Assembly: GCF_900100605.1 (NCBI RefSeq)
Contig: NZ_FNCN01000006.1
Span: 236,440-300,439, forward strand
Length of the DNA stretch: 64,000 bases
Source: Sinosporangium album
GTDB lineage: Bacteria; Actinomycetota; Actinomycetes; Streptosporangiales; Streptosporangiaceae
Reading direction: 5' to 3'
Made by a program: the position numbers and the translations under genes
The notes under the pieces: generated by a model
Told to the model about the DNA's origin: nothing
The model's input: only the letters and a program-made list of their open reading frames with translations
Databases searched by the model: none
In this document: piece after piece, positions 1 to 9,400 of the stretch
Numbering within the stretch: the stretch's first letter is position 1
Layout of the letters: each line of letters starts with the position of its first letter

Positions 1-25
1 CCCAGGCCAGCAGCACTGGCCTGGG
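1..25 (-). terminator. Hairpin terminator beyond the tRNA fragment
   Basis: Two perfect 10-nt arms (1-10 and 16-25) pair around a 5-nt loop. On the minus strand it lies about 10 nt after the tRNA 3' end, as expected for a tRNA terminator. The T-tract for minus-strand transcription would lie outside the window. On the plus strand the hairpin is followed by a weak TTTCTCT, so it could also act in that direction. Confidence 0.7.
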
Positions 26-35
26 GTTTCTCTCA

Positions 36-73
36 GGTGCGCCGTCAGGGACTCGAACCCCGGCCCCGCTGAC
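36..73 (-). tRNA. 3' half of a tRNA (tRNA-Lys-like), 5' half missing
   Basis: Read on the minus strand this holds a complete T-arm (stem CGGGG/CCCTG, loop TTCGAGT), the acceptor 3' strand ACGGCGC, a discriminator A and CC. The expected 5' acceptor strand GCGCCGT, D-arm and anticodon are absent from the next 100 nt, so this is only the 3' half. The T-arm and acceptor resemble actinobacterial tRNA-Lys from memory; the isotype cannot be proven without the anticodon. A 3' tRNA fragment beside unrelated DNA is the classic footprint of an integrative element att site (inference). Confidence 0.7.
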
Positions 74-98
74 GCTTGCTGATCGTTCAAAATGAGGC

Positions 99-971
99 CT
101 GGAGCCGAGGTACGCCACGCGCACCCACGCCCGCACGGACGCGCCGGTCGAACCGCGTGCGGGCAAGCTGCCGGTGGTGCTTTTCGGTTCAGGGGACGGC
201 GGGCCGCGCACGCTGGGCACCACCCTGGTCGAAGATCTCGCCTCGCGCGGCTACCTGGTCGTCACCATCGACCACACCTACGAAGCCGACCAGGTGGAGT
301 TTCCCGGCGGACGCCTGGTGCGCGCCCTGCCGCTGCCCGCGAAGCTGACGCCGAAAGTCATCGCCAAGCTGCTGGCCAAGCACGCGCGGGCGCGCATGGC
401 GGACATGCGCTACGTCCTGGACCAGGTCACCGCCCTGGCCCACGGCCGCCCGATCAGCGGCAAACTGCCCGAGGGGATGCTCGGCGCGCCCGACGCCTCG
501 CGAGTGGGGGCGCTGGGACAGTCGCTGGGCGGGTCGGTCGCCGCGCAACTGACCCGCGACGACACCCGCGTGGACGCGGGCGTCAACCTTGACGGCGCCT
601 ATGTCGGCCCGATCGCCGTACGCGGTGTGACCAGGCCGTTCCTGCAACTGGCGGCCGAGACCCACACGCGTGAGAGTGAGCCGAGCTGGAAGTCGTTCTG
701 GCGGGCCTCGACCGGATGGAAGCGGGAGCTTCGCTTCAAAGGCGCGGCCCACGGCTCGTTCACCGACCTGCAGCCGCTGCTGCCGCAGATCGCGGCCAAG
801 CTCCCCAACGTGCCGCTCGCGGACTACGTGGGCACGATCGATCCCGGCCGTTCGGTGGCGGCCCAGCGCGCGTACGTCGGCGCCTTCTTCGACCTACACC
901 TGCGAGGCAAGCCGACCCACCTGTTCGAGAGCCCCGACACCCGCTTCCCCGAGGTTGCCCTCATCCCCTGA
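99..971 (+). pseudogene. 5'-truncated alpha/beta hydrolase (PAF-acetylhydrolase-like)
   Basis: The frame opens after a stop at 93-95 and runs to 971. It begins inside the fold: the GKLPVVLFGSG strand that precedes the oxyanion loop is present, but the signal peptide and N-terminal domain usual for secreted members are missing. The nucleophile elbow is GQSLGG (Ser in GxSxG). A GTG at 174 could start a 265-residue product, but it would begin in the core beta-strand. The truncation point lies about 25 nt from the tRNA fragment, so insertion or excision there probably removed the 5' end. Family assignment is from motif pattern; activity is unlikely. Confidence 0.6.
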
Positions 972-1196
972 CCCCGCGGGGTCCACGGCTCCGCTCGTAG
1001 TAGGTGTTGGTGAGGTAGAGCCCCGGCAGAGCTCGCGTCCCGGGCCCGAACATTCGGACATTAGGGGTAAAACCTACGTGCCATGTGGCACAAATTCCCC
1101 CCTTTACACACCATAGTCGTCATGATTTACTGCTCTTGACATTGGCTAGAATCGGAATTCTGCGGCATCGCCATACCTTATTAAGGATGTGGGGTA

Positions 1197-1586
1197 TTGA
1201 GGCTTAAGAAGTTACTCCATCTGGCTGTTGTTTCCGCCGGCATCGCGGCAACAACTCTCGTCTCCGCCACACCGGCACAAGCGGCCACCTGCGCCAGTGG
1301 CCACTGGTGCCTCTGGACTGACCGCTGGTTCACGGGAACGAAATATCAGGGATACGGAAGCCAAAATCCTCTGCCGGAGCCGATCAACGACGACACCTTT
1401 TCGGTCATCAATAATTCTTCTAAAGCAATCCGCATCTATCGTTCAGCAGGATTCTCGGGCTCATACACGTGCGTCCAGCCGGGCGACAGCATCGACGACC
1501 TTACTGTCTTCTCAGTAGGACGGTTCGGGTCATCTGTTAAACGGGGCAGCCCGGATAGGTGCGGCTGGAGCATGTCTGACAAATGA
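1197..1586 (+). CDS. Small secreted protein, peptidase-inhibitor-I36-like
   Basis: The 129-residue product has a TTG start preceded by AAGGA about 10 nt upstream. It has a basic N-terminus, a hydrophobic core and an AxA site (TPAQA-A) near residue 29, so it is probably exported by Sec. The mature part is rich in Cys, Trp and Gly, with HWCLWTD and two YxG/YTC stretches like beta/gamma-crystallin-type I36 inhibitors of actinomycetes. The pattern is recognisable but not diagnostic. Codon use (AAT, TCT, AAA, GCA) is clearly more AT-rich than its neighbours, suggesting recent acquisition. Upstream DNA has a TTGACA hexamer at 1136-1141, but no convincing -10 at the usual spacing. Confidence 0.6.
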   Translation: MRLKKLLHLAVVSAGIAATTLVSATPAQAATCASGHWCLWTDRWFTGTKYQGYGSQNPLPEPINDDTFSVINNSSKAIRIYRSAGFSGSYTCVQPGDSIDDLTVFSVGRFGSSVKRGSPDRCGWSMSDK

Positions 1587-1625
1587 TCACGCCGTTTGCG
1601 CTTGAATGATCTTTCATGGTGAGAC

Positions 1626-1984
1626 GTTGGCGAGCTGACCGACAGCGCCTGGCGGCGGATTGAGCCGCTCCTGCCCGCCGCGGACGGCCGAGGTCGCCCG
1701 CAGCGGGACCACCGCCAGGTCATCGACGGCATCCTGTGGCGCCTGCTCACCGGAGTTCCCTGGTCATTCCCGGGCGCCGGGACCATATCGCCAACCGCTG
1801 GCGCAGGGCCTGCGCAAGGGTAGCCGTGAAGGCCGCCCCTATGCTTTCGACGCCGAGGTCTAGAGGCAGCGCAAGCTGGTCGAACGCTGCTTCGCCAAGC
1901 TCAAGCAGTGGCGGGCGATCGCGACACCGTTGGACAAACTCGCCGACCGCTATCTCGCGGGTTTCGTCGTCGCCTCGCTAAGGC
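1626..1984 (+). pseudogene. Degenerate IS5-type transposase
   Basis: The first segment encodes ELTDSAWRRIEPLLP and IDGILWRLLTGVPW, the N-terminal signature of IS5-family transposases. The sequence then jumps, without the DDE catalytic middle, to GRRDHIANRW and a frame-shifted C-terminal part with VERCFAKLKQWRAIAT and DKLADRYLAGF. An in-frame TAG follows DAEV near 1861. The element therefore lacks most of its catalytic domain and is inactive. No terminal inverted repeats were identified. Confidence 0.8.
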
Positions 1985-2179
1985 TCTGGCTCCGTCAAGC
2001 CGAAATGCCAGCCAGGCCCCAGCTAGACTAGCTGAACTTCGGACTGAGGAGCGAAGCCAACGCTTTCAGGACCATTGCTGCATGTAATGCGCATTATGGC
2101 CAATCTATTCTTTCGCCTTGACCTGAGAGCTTTACCGGGATACCTTTGAGGCCATTTGATGACCTCACGGAGGGTCTCC

Positions 2180-2404
2180 ATGCAGCTCGAAATCCTCTGC
2201 AAAGACCAGAACTCAGGCGGCAACGGCTGCCCGACCATCTATCTCGCCGAGGATGGCCAGATAGTGATTCAAGGGCCTGCGGTCGATCAGGAAACCTTCT
2301 CTAACCTCGTCAACGTTCTGCCGGGTGAGATCGCTCTACAGATCGCCCCGGAGGTGCTGCTGGGTGCTGTTGAGAGGCTCCGCGCCAAGAACAAGGCCGC
2401 CTGA
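2180..2404 (+). CDS. Small unknown protein paired with DUF6879
   Basis: A 74-residue protein starting at the ATG at 2180, chosen because CGGAGGG lies 6 nt upstream; an in-frame ATG at 2156 has no such site. It has no signal peptide or membrane segment. The N-terminus is MQLEILCKDQ and the tail is basic (RLRAKNKAA). Its stop is immediately followed by the ATG of the DUF6879 gene, so the two are probably co-translated. I do not recognise a domain. Its position suggests a partner of the DUF6879 protein. Confidence 0.7.
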   Translation: MQLEILCKDQNSGGNGCPTIYLAEDGQIVIQGPAVDQETFSNLVNVLPGEIALQIAPEVLLGAVERLRAKNKAA

Positions 2405-2962
2405 ATGGGGCGAGTGTTCCGCTCCCTCGATGACCCGGAGTTCAATCGCTTTTTTTCGGAGTTCCGCTTCACGGCTTATCGCCTGGAGTCGCTACAGCGC
2501 TACGACGTCTCCTACGAGAAGGCGGAGTTCGATCTCTTCCTGGCGGGGCGGCAGCGAGGTGAGTTCCCCGGGATCGCACAGTGGATCAGCGAAACCGTCA
2601 AGCCCGCTCGGGGTGCCGGCAAGCTCCTGCATCGAGTCCATGTGGTGGAGGAACCCCTTTCCGATTACGTGCGGTTCGAGTGCGCCTGGGCATACACGCA
2701 CACCGTGCCGGCCGGCGAAGACGTGCGGCTTATCCCCGTCTCGTCCGGGAGTTGGCCCGAGGGGCTTCCTCACTACGACTACTGGCTGTTCGACTCCTCC
2801 ATCCTCATCACCATGCACTACCAAGAGGATGGCTTGTTCGAAGCAGCGGAGATCGTGAAGGACCCGGAAAAGATTGTGGAGGCCAACTACTGGAGAGATA
2901 TGGCGGTGAGCCAGTCGATCCCATTTGCCGACTTTTACGAGAAGCGCAACGGCATATTCTAA
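2405..2962 (+). CDS. DUF6879 family protein
   Basis: 185 residues, cytosolic. The opening DDPEFNRFFSEFRFTAYRLE, the Tyr-rich middle and the motifs ECAWAY and DYWLFDSS match the DUF6879 family, common in actinomycetes beside XRE regulators and DUF397 proteins. The biochemical function of the family is unknown to me. It directly follows the 74-residue ORF with no gap. Just after its stop, in the same frame, a SARP/AfsR remnant begins, so the gene has been juxtaposed with foreign debris. Confidence 0.8.
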   Translation: MGRVFRSLDDPEFNRFFSEFRFTAYRLESLQRYDVSYEKAEFDLFLAGRQRGEFPGIAQWISETVKPARGAGKLLHRVHVVEEPLSDYVRFECAWAYTHTVPAGEDVRLIPVSSGSWPEGLPHYDYWLFDSSILITMHYQEDGLFEAAEIVKDPEKIVEANYWRDMAVSQSIPFADFYEKRNGIF

Positions 2963-2995
2963 AGCGGCGAACCGACAAGAATACAGAACTCGGAC

Positions 2996-3520
2996 AACGA
3001 ATTCGCGGGCGACGCCGATGCCGTCGAACAGCACCGGCTGGATTCCCTCGCCTCCAGCGAAGACGAACTCAGTGACGTGCGCGCCGCGTTCTCTTGGTCG
3101 TATCGCGGGTTTTCAACCGAGGTGCAGCACGCCTTCCGGCTCCTCGGCCTCCACCCCGGCCGGGAGTTCGGCTTGACGGCGACCATGGCGCTGGTGGATT
3201 CCACTGATCAGCGCGCCGCGCAGCGGCTCCTGGACATGCTGGCTGCGGCGCATCTCCTGCAGAGGGTGTCGCCAAGTCGCTACCGCTTGCACGACCTTCT
3301 CAGGGCGCATGCCAAGGAACGGCTTCGAGAAGAGACCAGTGCAAAGGACCAGGCCCTGGCTGTTCGTCGAGTCCTGAGCTGGTATCTCCTGACCGCCGAT
3401 GCGGGTCGTAGAGTGATCCTTCCTTACTCGCACGAGGTCCCCCTTGTTCCGCGGGAACAGCTTGTGATTCCGGCATTCGCCGACGCCGAAGCAGCCATGA
3501 GCTGGTTCAAAGCAGAGCCG
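2996..3520 (+). pseudogene. Remnant of an AfsR/SARP-type NB-ARC regulator
   Basis: The frame encodes LDSLASSEDELSDVRAAFSWSYR and RLHDLLRAHAKERL, characteristic of the winged-helix region after the NB-ARC ATPase in AfsR-type regulators. The OmpR-like DNA-binding domain, BTAD and the P-loop are missing upstream, and the TPR tail stops after AMSWFKAE. From about 3521 the coding signal moves to another frame (PAHALATFQACDL to a TGA at 3618), which looks like the tail of an unrelated gene. This is a double-truncated pseudogene. A GTG at 3077 could start a shorter ORF, but it would be only a domain fragment. Confidence 0.65.
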
Positions 3521-3638
3521 CGAACCCATCGTGGAAACCCCCGCCCACGCCCTCGCCACTTTTCAGGCGTGCGATCTGGATGCCGCGTGCATCGGGGACT
3601 ATCTTGTCGAACGGATCTGAGCTGCCACACTGGATGGC

Positions 3639-4106
3639 ATGATGACCACGCCGCTGCGTGCAGCCGCCCGCGTTATCGCCCTGGACGACGACGAGCGTGT
3701 GCTGCTGCTGCGCTATGAGGAGAACGGTGGTTTCTGGGCCACACCCGGCGGCTCCCTCGACAGCGGAGAGGACCACATCACCGCTCTTCTCCGCGAGCTT
3801 CGCGAGGAGCTCGGTGTCGAGGAGGGCGAAGTCCACCTAGGTGGGCAGATCGCCGAACGCAGCACCGAGCACGAGGTCGGCGGCCAAGATGTCCGCCAAG
3901 TCGAGCGGTACTACCTCGCACGTTTCGCGGCTGACGACATCGACCCCGACCGCGCCACCCAGCCCGACGACATCCAGGCCCGCCGCTGGTGGACTCTTGC
4001 TGAACTGCGCTCGACGAGCGAGACCATCTACCCACTCGGCCTCAGCGATCTCGTCGCTGAGATCCTGACCGCAGGTGCGCCCCAGCGACCCGTTCTCTTG
4101 CAGTGA
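3639..4106 (+). CDS. Nudix hydrolase
   Basis: 155 residues containing a perfect Nudix box (GSLDSGE, seven residues, RELREELGV), fitting G-x5-E-x7-REUxEExGU at about residues 37-59, with the Mg2+-binding glutamates intact. Nudix enzymes hydrolyse nucleoside diphosphates linked to another moiety; the substrate cannot be read from sequence. The start is the first of two tandem ATGs at 3639; no strong ribosome site is visible. It is the first intact housekeeping-like gene after the scrap zone and reads alone. Confidence 0.88.
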   Translation: MMTTPLRAAARVIALDDDERVLLLRYEENGGFWATPGGSLDSGEDHITALLRELREELGVEEGEVHLGGQIAERSTEHEVGGQDVRQVERYYLARFAADDIDPDRATQPDDIQARRWWTLAELRSTSETIYPLGLSDLVAEILTAGAPQRPVLLQ

Positions 4107-4260
4107 CCCCGCTTTGAGCCCTGACCTGCCCCCACCCCGCCAATCGGCGCGAGCGCCCTCGGGGCGGAGCTGAATGAGCGGATCGCTCTCTTCTCAGCGC
4201 ATCCCGCTGTCGCTCCATCATTGCCGACCGTTTCTGAGTGACTCAGGGGAAGGGGGAGGT

Positions 4261-4734
4261 ATGGCTGTTCAGGTGGCGGTGTGTGGGCCTCGGGAATGCA
4301 CGGAGGAGGACCGGGGGAATGCGCGTGAGTTGGGGAGGTTGCTGGCCGAGCGGGGGGCGGTGGTGATTTGCGGGGGTTATTCGGGGGTTATGGCCGCGGT
4401 CGCGGCGGGGGCGCGGGAGGCGGGGGGCACGGTGGTGGGAGTTCTTTCCCGGGACACCAAGGAGGGCGCGAATCCCGATCTGACGGTGGCGATTCCGACG
4501 GGGGTTGGGGAGGCTCGCAACAATATCATCGTGAATTCCGGTGACGCCGTGATCGTGGTGGGCGGTTCGTGGGGCACGCTGTCGGAGCTGGCCCTCGCCA
4601 TGCGTAGGGGGCGTGTGCCGGTGGTCCAGCTCGGTGGGTGGCGGATCCTCGACGAGCGTGGCCGACCGGTCCCCGGCATCCGCCACGCCGCATCCCCCGA
4701 GGAGGCTCTGGAGCTGACCGGTTTGTGGGCTTAG
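4261..4734 (+). CDS. LOG/SLOG-type protein (TIGR00725-like)
   Basis: 157 residues starting at ATG 4261, preceded by GGGAGGT; a longer frame to 4174 has no such site. It carries two glycine loops of the LOG/SLOG Rossmann fold: GGYSGVMAAVAAGA and GGSWGTLSELALA, the latter corresponding to PGGxGTxxE of lysine decarboxylase-like nucleotide phosphoribohydrolases. Shorter TIGR00725 proteins of this type bind nucleotide-like ligands, but the reaction is unproven. Its TAG stop overlaps by 4 nt the TAA stop of the convergent gene on the other strand. Confidence 0.82.
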   Translation: MAVQVAVCGPRECTEEDRGNARELGRLLAERGAVVICGGYSGVMAAVAAGAREAGGTVVGVLSRDTKEGANPDLTVAIPTGVGEARNNIIVNSGDAVIVVGGSWGTLSELALAMRRGRVPVVQLGGWRILDERGRPVPGIRHAASPEEALELTGLWA

Positions 4735-5723
4735 GAGCGGCTGCGGACGGTGGTTTGGACTTCGCCGACGGGGATGTCGCGGGTGGCGCTCATGGAGACG
4801 GGGGCGTAGGTGCCGGCGACGCCGTTGGCGGTGATGGTCCAGGTGGCGGTGACGGTCATGGTGTAGACGTCGCGGGGCTGGTCGAGGGAGGCGCGTTTGT
4901 AGCGGACGCCGCAGCGGAGTGCGGCGCCGCGGGTGTAGCGCTGGCCGGTTCGGCCGCAGTTGTTGGCGACGGTGGCGCGGGCGCCGGAGGTGCCGGATTT
5001 GATGGCGATGCGGCTGAGGGTGGCGGTGACGGTGGCGGTCATGCCGGCGAGGGAGGCGGTGGAGGACCGGGTGGTGGTTCCGGTGCCGTCGAGCCAGACG
5101 AAGGTGTCGAGGTTGACGTAGCTTTCGGCGTCGGGGTTGATGCGGATGGCGGGTTTGGGCACGGTGAGGGCGGCGCGGGCGATGTCGGTGAGTTCTGCGA
5201 GGGTGATGCCGGCCGGCGGGGTTTCGCCTTCGGGCACCCAGAGGAACGGCTGGAGCCCGCTCCAGCAGGCGTTGCCGTTGGGGTCGTTGGCGTTGTAGGC
5301 GGGGGCCCACCATCGGCCTCGTTCGCCGACTTTGTCCTTGAACTGCTTGAGGAACTTGTCGTGTTTCTTGGAGTCGGCTCCGGGGGTGAAGCGCATCCAC
5401 TGGTCGCGGACGCCCTGCTGGGCGTCCAGCATTTCCTGGGCCGAGCGGGCGGGTTCGTACCAGCAGGGGCTCTTAAGGCGATATCCGGTGCTCTTTCCAC
5501 CGCCCCCGCCGCCGTTCACCACGATGGTGGAGTTGCGCAGGTTGACGCCTGCCTGGTCGCCTTTCTGCCAGGTCTCGCCTGAGGGCCCTCCCCCGTCGCC
5601 GGGGTTGGTGGACGCCTGGGCGGCGGCGGGCGCGGCCATGCCCGCCATGCCGCCGCCCATGCCGCCGCCCATGCCGCTGACGAGCAAGGAACCCCCGACA
5701 AGCAACGAAAGCAGCCTCGTCAC
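4731..5723 (-). CDS. Secreted Gly/Met-rich protein, last gene of the Tad locus
   Basis: 330 residues from a GTG at 5723 with AAGGAG 8 nt upstream. The N-terminus is a signal peptide (VTRLLSLLVGG) running into a GMGGGMGGGMAGM stretch. The body has Trp-rich segments (GRWWAPAYNANDP, FLWVPEGETPP) and a C-terminal beta-rich, Ig-like region. The start overlaps the upstream lipoprotein-like gene by GTGA. Its place at the end of the Tad operon suggests a surface or pilus-accessory protein (inference). I do not recognise a named family. Confidence 0.7.
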   Translation of the reverse strand: MTRLLSLLVGGSLLVSGMGGGMGGGMAGMAAPAAAQASTNPGDGGGPSGETWQKGDQAGVNLRNSTIVVNGGGGGGKSTGYRLKSPCWYEPARSAQEMLDAQQGVRDQWMRFTPGADSKKHDKFLKQFKDKVGERGRWWAPAYNANDPNGNACWSGLQPFLWVPEGETPPAGITLAELTDIARAALTVPKPAIRINPDAESYVNLDTFVWLDGTGTTTRSSTASLAGMTATVTATLSRIAIKSGTSGARATVANNCGRTGQRYTRGAALRCGVRYKRASLDQPRDVYTMTVTATWTITANGVAGTYAPVSMSATRDIPVGEVQTTVRSRS

Positions 5724-6409
5724 TGCAAGCACTCCTTCGCGGGATCTTGAGGTTGTTGGGCGTGTTGCAGGGAGATCACCCGCCACACGCCGTCGTCGCC
5801 GCGCCGTACGCCTGCCATCTGGGCGTAGATGCCGTCGGGTGACCTGGTCCAGGCGGGCTGGTCGGGTAGTGCCTTCCGGGTGCGTGCGTCGATGAGTTCG
5901 GCGCCCGATTCGTCGACGCAGGCGCTCACTTCGGCTCCGGCGCCGACGACGGCTTTGACGGCCGGACGGTAGATGCGTATGTGGCCTTGGAGGGAGTGCC
6001 CGTCGCGGCGGAAGGTGTCGACCCAGGCGAGGGCGTGGCGGGAGGCGTCGTCCTGGACGAGGGTGCGGTAGTCGGTCGTGGTGTCGCCGGCCACGGCCCG
6101 GCGGACGCCGACGATGTAGTCGGTCAGCGCTTTCAGCATCGCCGTACGGCCGGCGCTTTCGCGTGCCGGCCACTCGATGGTGACGGTCAGCCCCGGCCCC
6201 ACGGTGACGGTGTCGACGCGCCCCCCGCCGGAGGCGGACGAGCCGACCGAGCCCGACGGGGAGCCGGAGGGCGCCGCAGTACCTGCCGCAGTCCGTGGCG
6301 GCGTGTCGGCGGGCGTGTCGGCGAGGGCGCCGCCCGGGGTGAAGGGGCGTGGCTCGGCGCATGCCGTACAGGTGGCCAGTACGGCCGCGAGCGCGATCAG
6401 GCTGCGCAT
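5720..6409 (-). CDS. Probable lipoprotein of the Tad locus
   Basis: 229 residues if started at ATG 6409; GTG 6418 is an in-frame alternative. The N-terminus MRSLIALAAVLATCTAC is hydrophobic with Cys residues after about 14-17 residues, resembling a lipid-attachment signal although the residues before each Cys do not fit the lipobox well. A Ser/Pro/Gly linker follows, then a compact domain ending YAQMAGVRRGDDGVWRV. It overlaps the next gene by 4 nt (GTGA), implying coupled translation. Function unknown; probably anchored outside the membrane near the pilus machinery. Confidence 0.65.
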   Translation of the reverse strand: MRSLIALAAVLATCTACAEPRPFTPGGALADTPADTPPRTAAGTAAPSGSPSGSVGSSASGGGRVDTVTVGPGLTVTIEWPARESAGRTAMLKALTDYIVGVRRAVAGDTTTDYRTLVQDDASRHALAWVDTFRRDGHSLQGHIRIYRPAVKAVVGAGAEVSACVDESGAELIDARTRKALPDQPAWTRSPDGIYAQMAGVRRGDDGVWRVISLQHAQQPQDPAKECLQ

Positions 6410-6493
6410 GGCGGTCACGCTAGGCCGCCCCGGGGCACGGCGGCCAGGGGGCGACCAGGGGTTCGCGTGGTTCGCTATGGCACGCACCGGTCG

Positions 6494-9400
6494 TCATCCC
6501 GCGTCCTCCCGCGCGGGGGGAGCCGCCGAGGTGGAGGGGAACGGGGTGACGCGCCAGGACGGCAGGAGCTCGTCGATGAGCGATTCGGTCTCGGGTGACA
6601 TGCCGCCGCCGTACGGGTGGGAGGCGGCGCGCCGGTGGAGGGCGTCGGCGACGGCCCGGAGGCGGGCGGCGTCGCCGGTGGCGTAGGTGCCGCGCAGCAG
6701 GTCGCGCCAGAGGGCCTCGTCGTCGGCGGCGAGCAGCAGTCCGGCGCGGACGGCCGCGACGGCGGCGACGGGCTGGTCGGCGGCGAGCCGTATCTCGAAG
6801 AGCCGGTGGGCGGCGTCGGCGACCTCGGCGATGACGTTGTATTCGAGGTCGTCGGAGGCGAGCCATGCGTAGCGGTCCTTGGGCCGCGAGGCCATGAGGG
6901 GGCCGCGGACGAGGCTGAGGGCGCGTTCGAGCAGGTTGGTCCGGGCGGGGGCGTCGCTGTGGGAGCGGCGGACGAGCTCTTGGAAGAGCGACCAGTCGGT
7001 GCGCACCTCGGGCCCCAGTTTGAGCCGCCCGGACTCGTCGGTGGACAGGTGGGGCCGTCCGCGGCCGTCGGCGCTGAGCCAGTCGGCGACCCTGGCGATG
7101 GCGGAGTCGCGCACGTCGGCGTGGACGCCGCGGGGCCACAGGACGCCGCCGAGGACGACGGGGTGTACGCCGCCGGGGTGGGTGGACAGGTAGACGACGA
7201 GTTCCTGGGCGAGGGGCAGGCGGCCCTCTTCGAGGGGGCCGACGCCTTCGAGTTCGATGGGGCCGAGGATGCGCACCTCGATCTCGGGCGCGCGGATGGA
7301 GATCGGCGTGTCGGGGGCTGCGACCACGGGCATGGGTTCGCCGTCGAGTCGGCGCGCGGTTTTGAACAGTTCGACCAGCGCGCTGTAGTCGCGTTTGGGG
7401 AGGAGCTGGGCGTCGACTTCGAAGCCGAGCGCGTCGATGCGGGTGAGCCCGTCGGCGGTGATCTCCCATGTCCAGGTGGCGTGCGGGAGGTTTCCGGCGA
7501 TGAGGTAGCCGGTGGCCGATCTGGTGCCGGTGCGGGCGAGGATGGCGAGCCGGGCGGCCTCCTCCTCGGTGGGGGCGACGGCCGACAGCAGGTAGTGCGG
7601 GGGCCACGCGGGGTCGGCGGCCCGCGAGTGGACGCGCCCGGTGAGCACCTGGTCGGGCAGGATGTCGACGGCGCGCTTCTCGAACTCGGGGAGGGCCTCG
7701 CCGATGCTCGACACGCAGCGGATGCGTTCGGGGGCGATGGCGCTGAGTTCCTCGCCGAAGCCGACGAGGGTGAGGCGCATCCGGTCCGACCACCGGTTGG
7801 TGGCGAGTTCGACGGCGAGCGCGGCGAGCGCCGCCGTGGTCTGCGGGCCGTGGATGCCGATGAGGCCCTGCGCGGCCTCCAGGTCGACCAGCACGCGTCC
7901 GCGTCCGTCGGTGCCGATGGAGACCAGCCCCGGGTACGGCGCCGCCGCGTCGGCCGCGGTCCTCTCGTCGAGCATGCGCCCGTCGAGCGCGGCCAGCCGC
8001 CACACCTGGCCGCCGTCGTGGGCGGTCCACGGTTCGGGGGCGTCCTGCTGCGGCGGGTGAATCCACAGGTCCAGGCTGGCGGCCGACAGGTGCGCGGCGT
8101 AGATGGTGGGCGGGGTGCGGCCTTGTGCGGCCAGTTCTCTGCCGAGGACTCTGAGTCCGACGTCGAGCATGCGGCTGCCGGGGGCGTCGGCGCCGAGGCG
8201 CAGCGCGGTCTCGGCTTCGGCCGCCTCCTCCCTCGGTCGTGCGATGCGATGTCCGAACGCCCTGTGCCACATCTGTTCGCGCCTCCGCCTGCCAAGCACC
8301 ACGAGCAGACCGGCGGCGGCCAGCGACGCCCCGGCCAGGTAGTCGAGGGGTTCGAGCCGGGCGCCTCCGGACTCGGTCTGGTCGGTCTGGTCGTTCTGGC
8401 CGACCCGGCCCGCCCGCTCGTCCTGTGAAGTTTGTGCGGTCTCTGCGTTTTGTACGGCCGGCTCCCTGTCCACCCGCTGGAGTTCGGACAGGTGCCGGTG
8501 GTGCTCCGCGCCCGGATTTGCACCGTCGCCGCCAGTATTGTCCTGTACGGCTAACGCCCCGGCGTCCACCGTCGGCCGCTGCTCGGTGTACTCGACGACA
8601 TAGTCCTGGTAGTTCAGGGTCCTGTCGGCGTCGCCCGGCGCCTGCCGTACCCCATCAGAGGCAGCGGACGGGGAGTCGGAGGCGGGACCGGACGCCCCCG
8701 CGACGCGGGTCGCGTCCTCGGCCTGGGCCGTGGTTCCGCCGCGGGCGTCGCCGGGGGTGAGGTAGTCGGTCTTGCCGTCGAGTTCGGCGGGCTTGCCCGG
8801 GTGGCGGTCGAGCGTGGCGCTGCGGGGCTGCTCGCTTGGCACGATGTGTACGTTGACGGCGTCGTCCGGCATGTCGAGCACCCAGCCCGGGCGGATCAGG
8901 TCGGCTATCTGCAGCTTGGACCCGTCGGGCTGCTCCTTGTGCTGGTTGAGCCGGTAGATCTCGCCGTATCGCCGCCCGTCTCCGAGGCACTTGTCAGCGA
9001 TCTCCCACAGGCTCTCGTGGTGGCGCCCGTGCGGCGGCTGCACCACGTACACCTTTTTCGCCTTCTTCACCGGGCTCAGCGACGGCCGGTCGCGGTCTTC
9101 CTCCGCCACGGGCGCGGCCAGGGCCGAGGCGATGGCGGAGGGCGAAGGCGGCGGTCCGCTGTTCGCCTTCACCATGGGGAACACGACGGCCGAGGCCGTG
9201 AACAGGAGCAGCGCCGCCGATACCAGGCGGTTGGCCAGCGCCTGCGTGCCTCCCGACAGCGGGACGCGGGCGGGCATGCCGACGCGGCGCACCCCCGCGT
9301 AGACCTCGACGATCACGCAGACGACGAGCTGCAGCCAGGCCAGCCACACCAGCAGCACGAGGATCGCGATGACGGTGCTCATGCCGACCTGGCTGGACAG

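Noticed and set aside
1..80. tmRNA 3' end
   Set aside because: The acceptor and T-arm sequence do not fit actinobacterial tmRNA ends; tRNA-Lys fits better.
6617..8428. 603-residue plus-strand frame
   Set aside because: Antisense shadow of the LysM-BTAD gene, with low-complexity Gly/Asp/Val composition.
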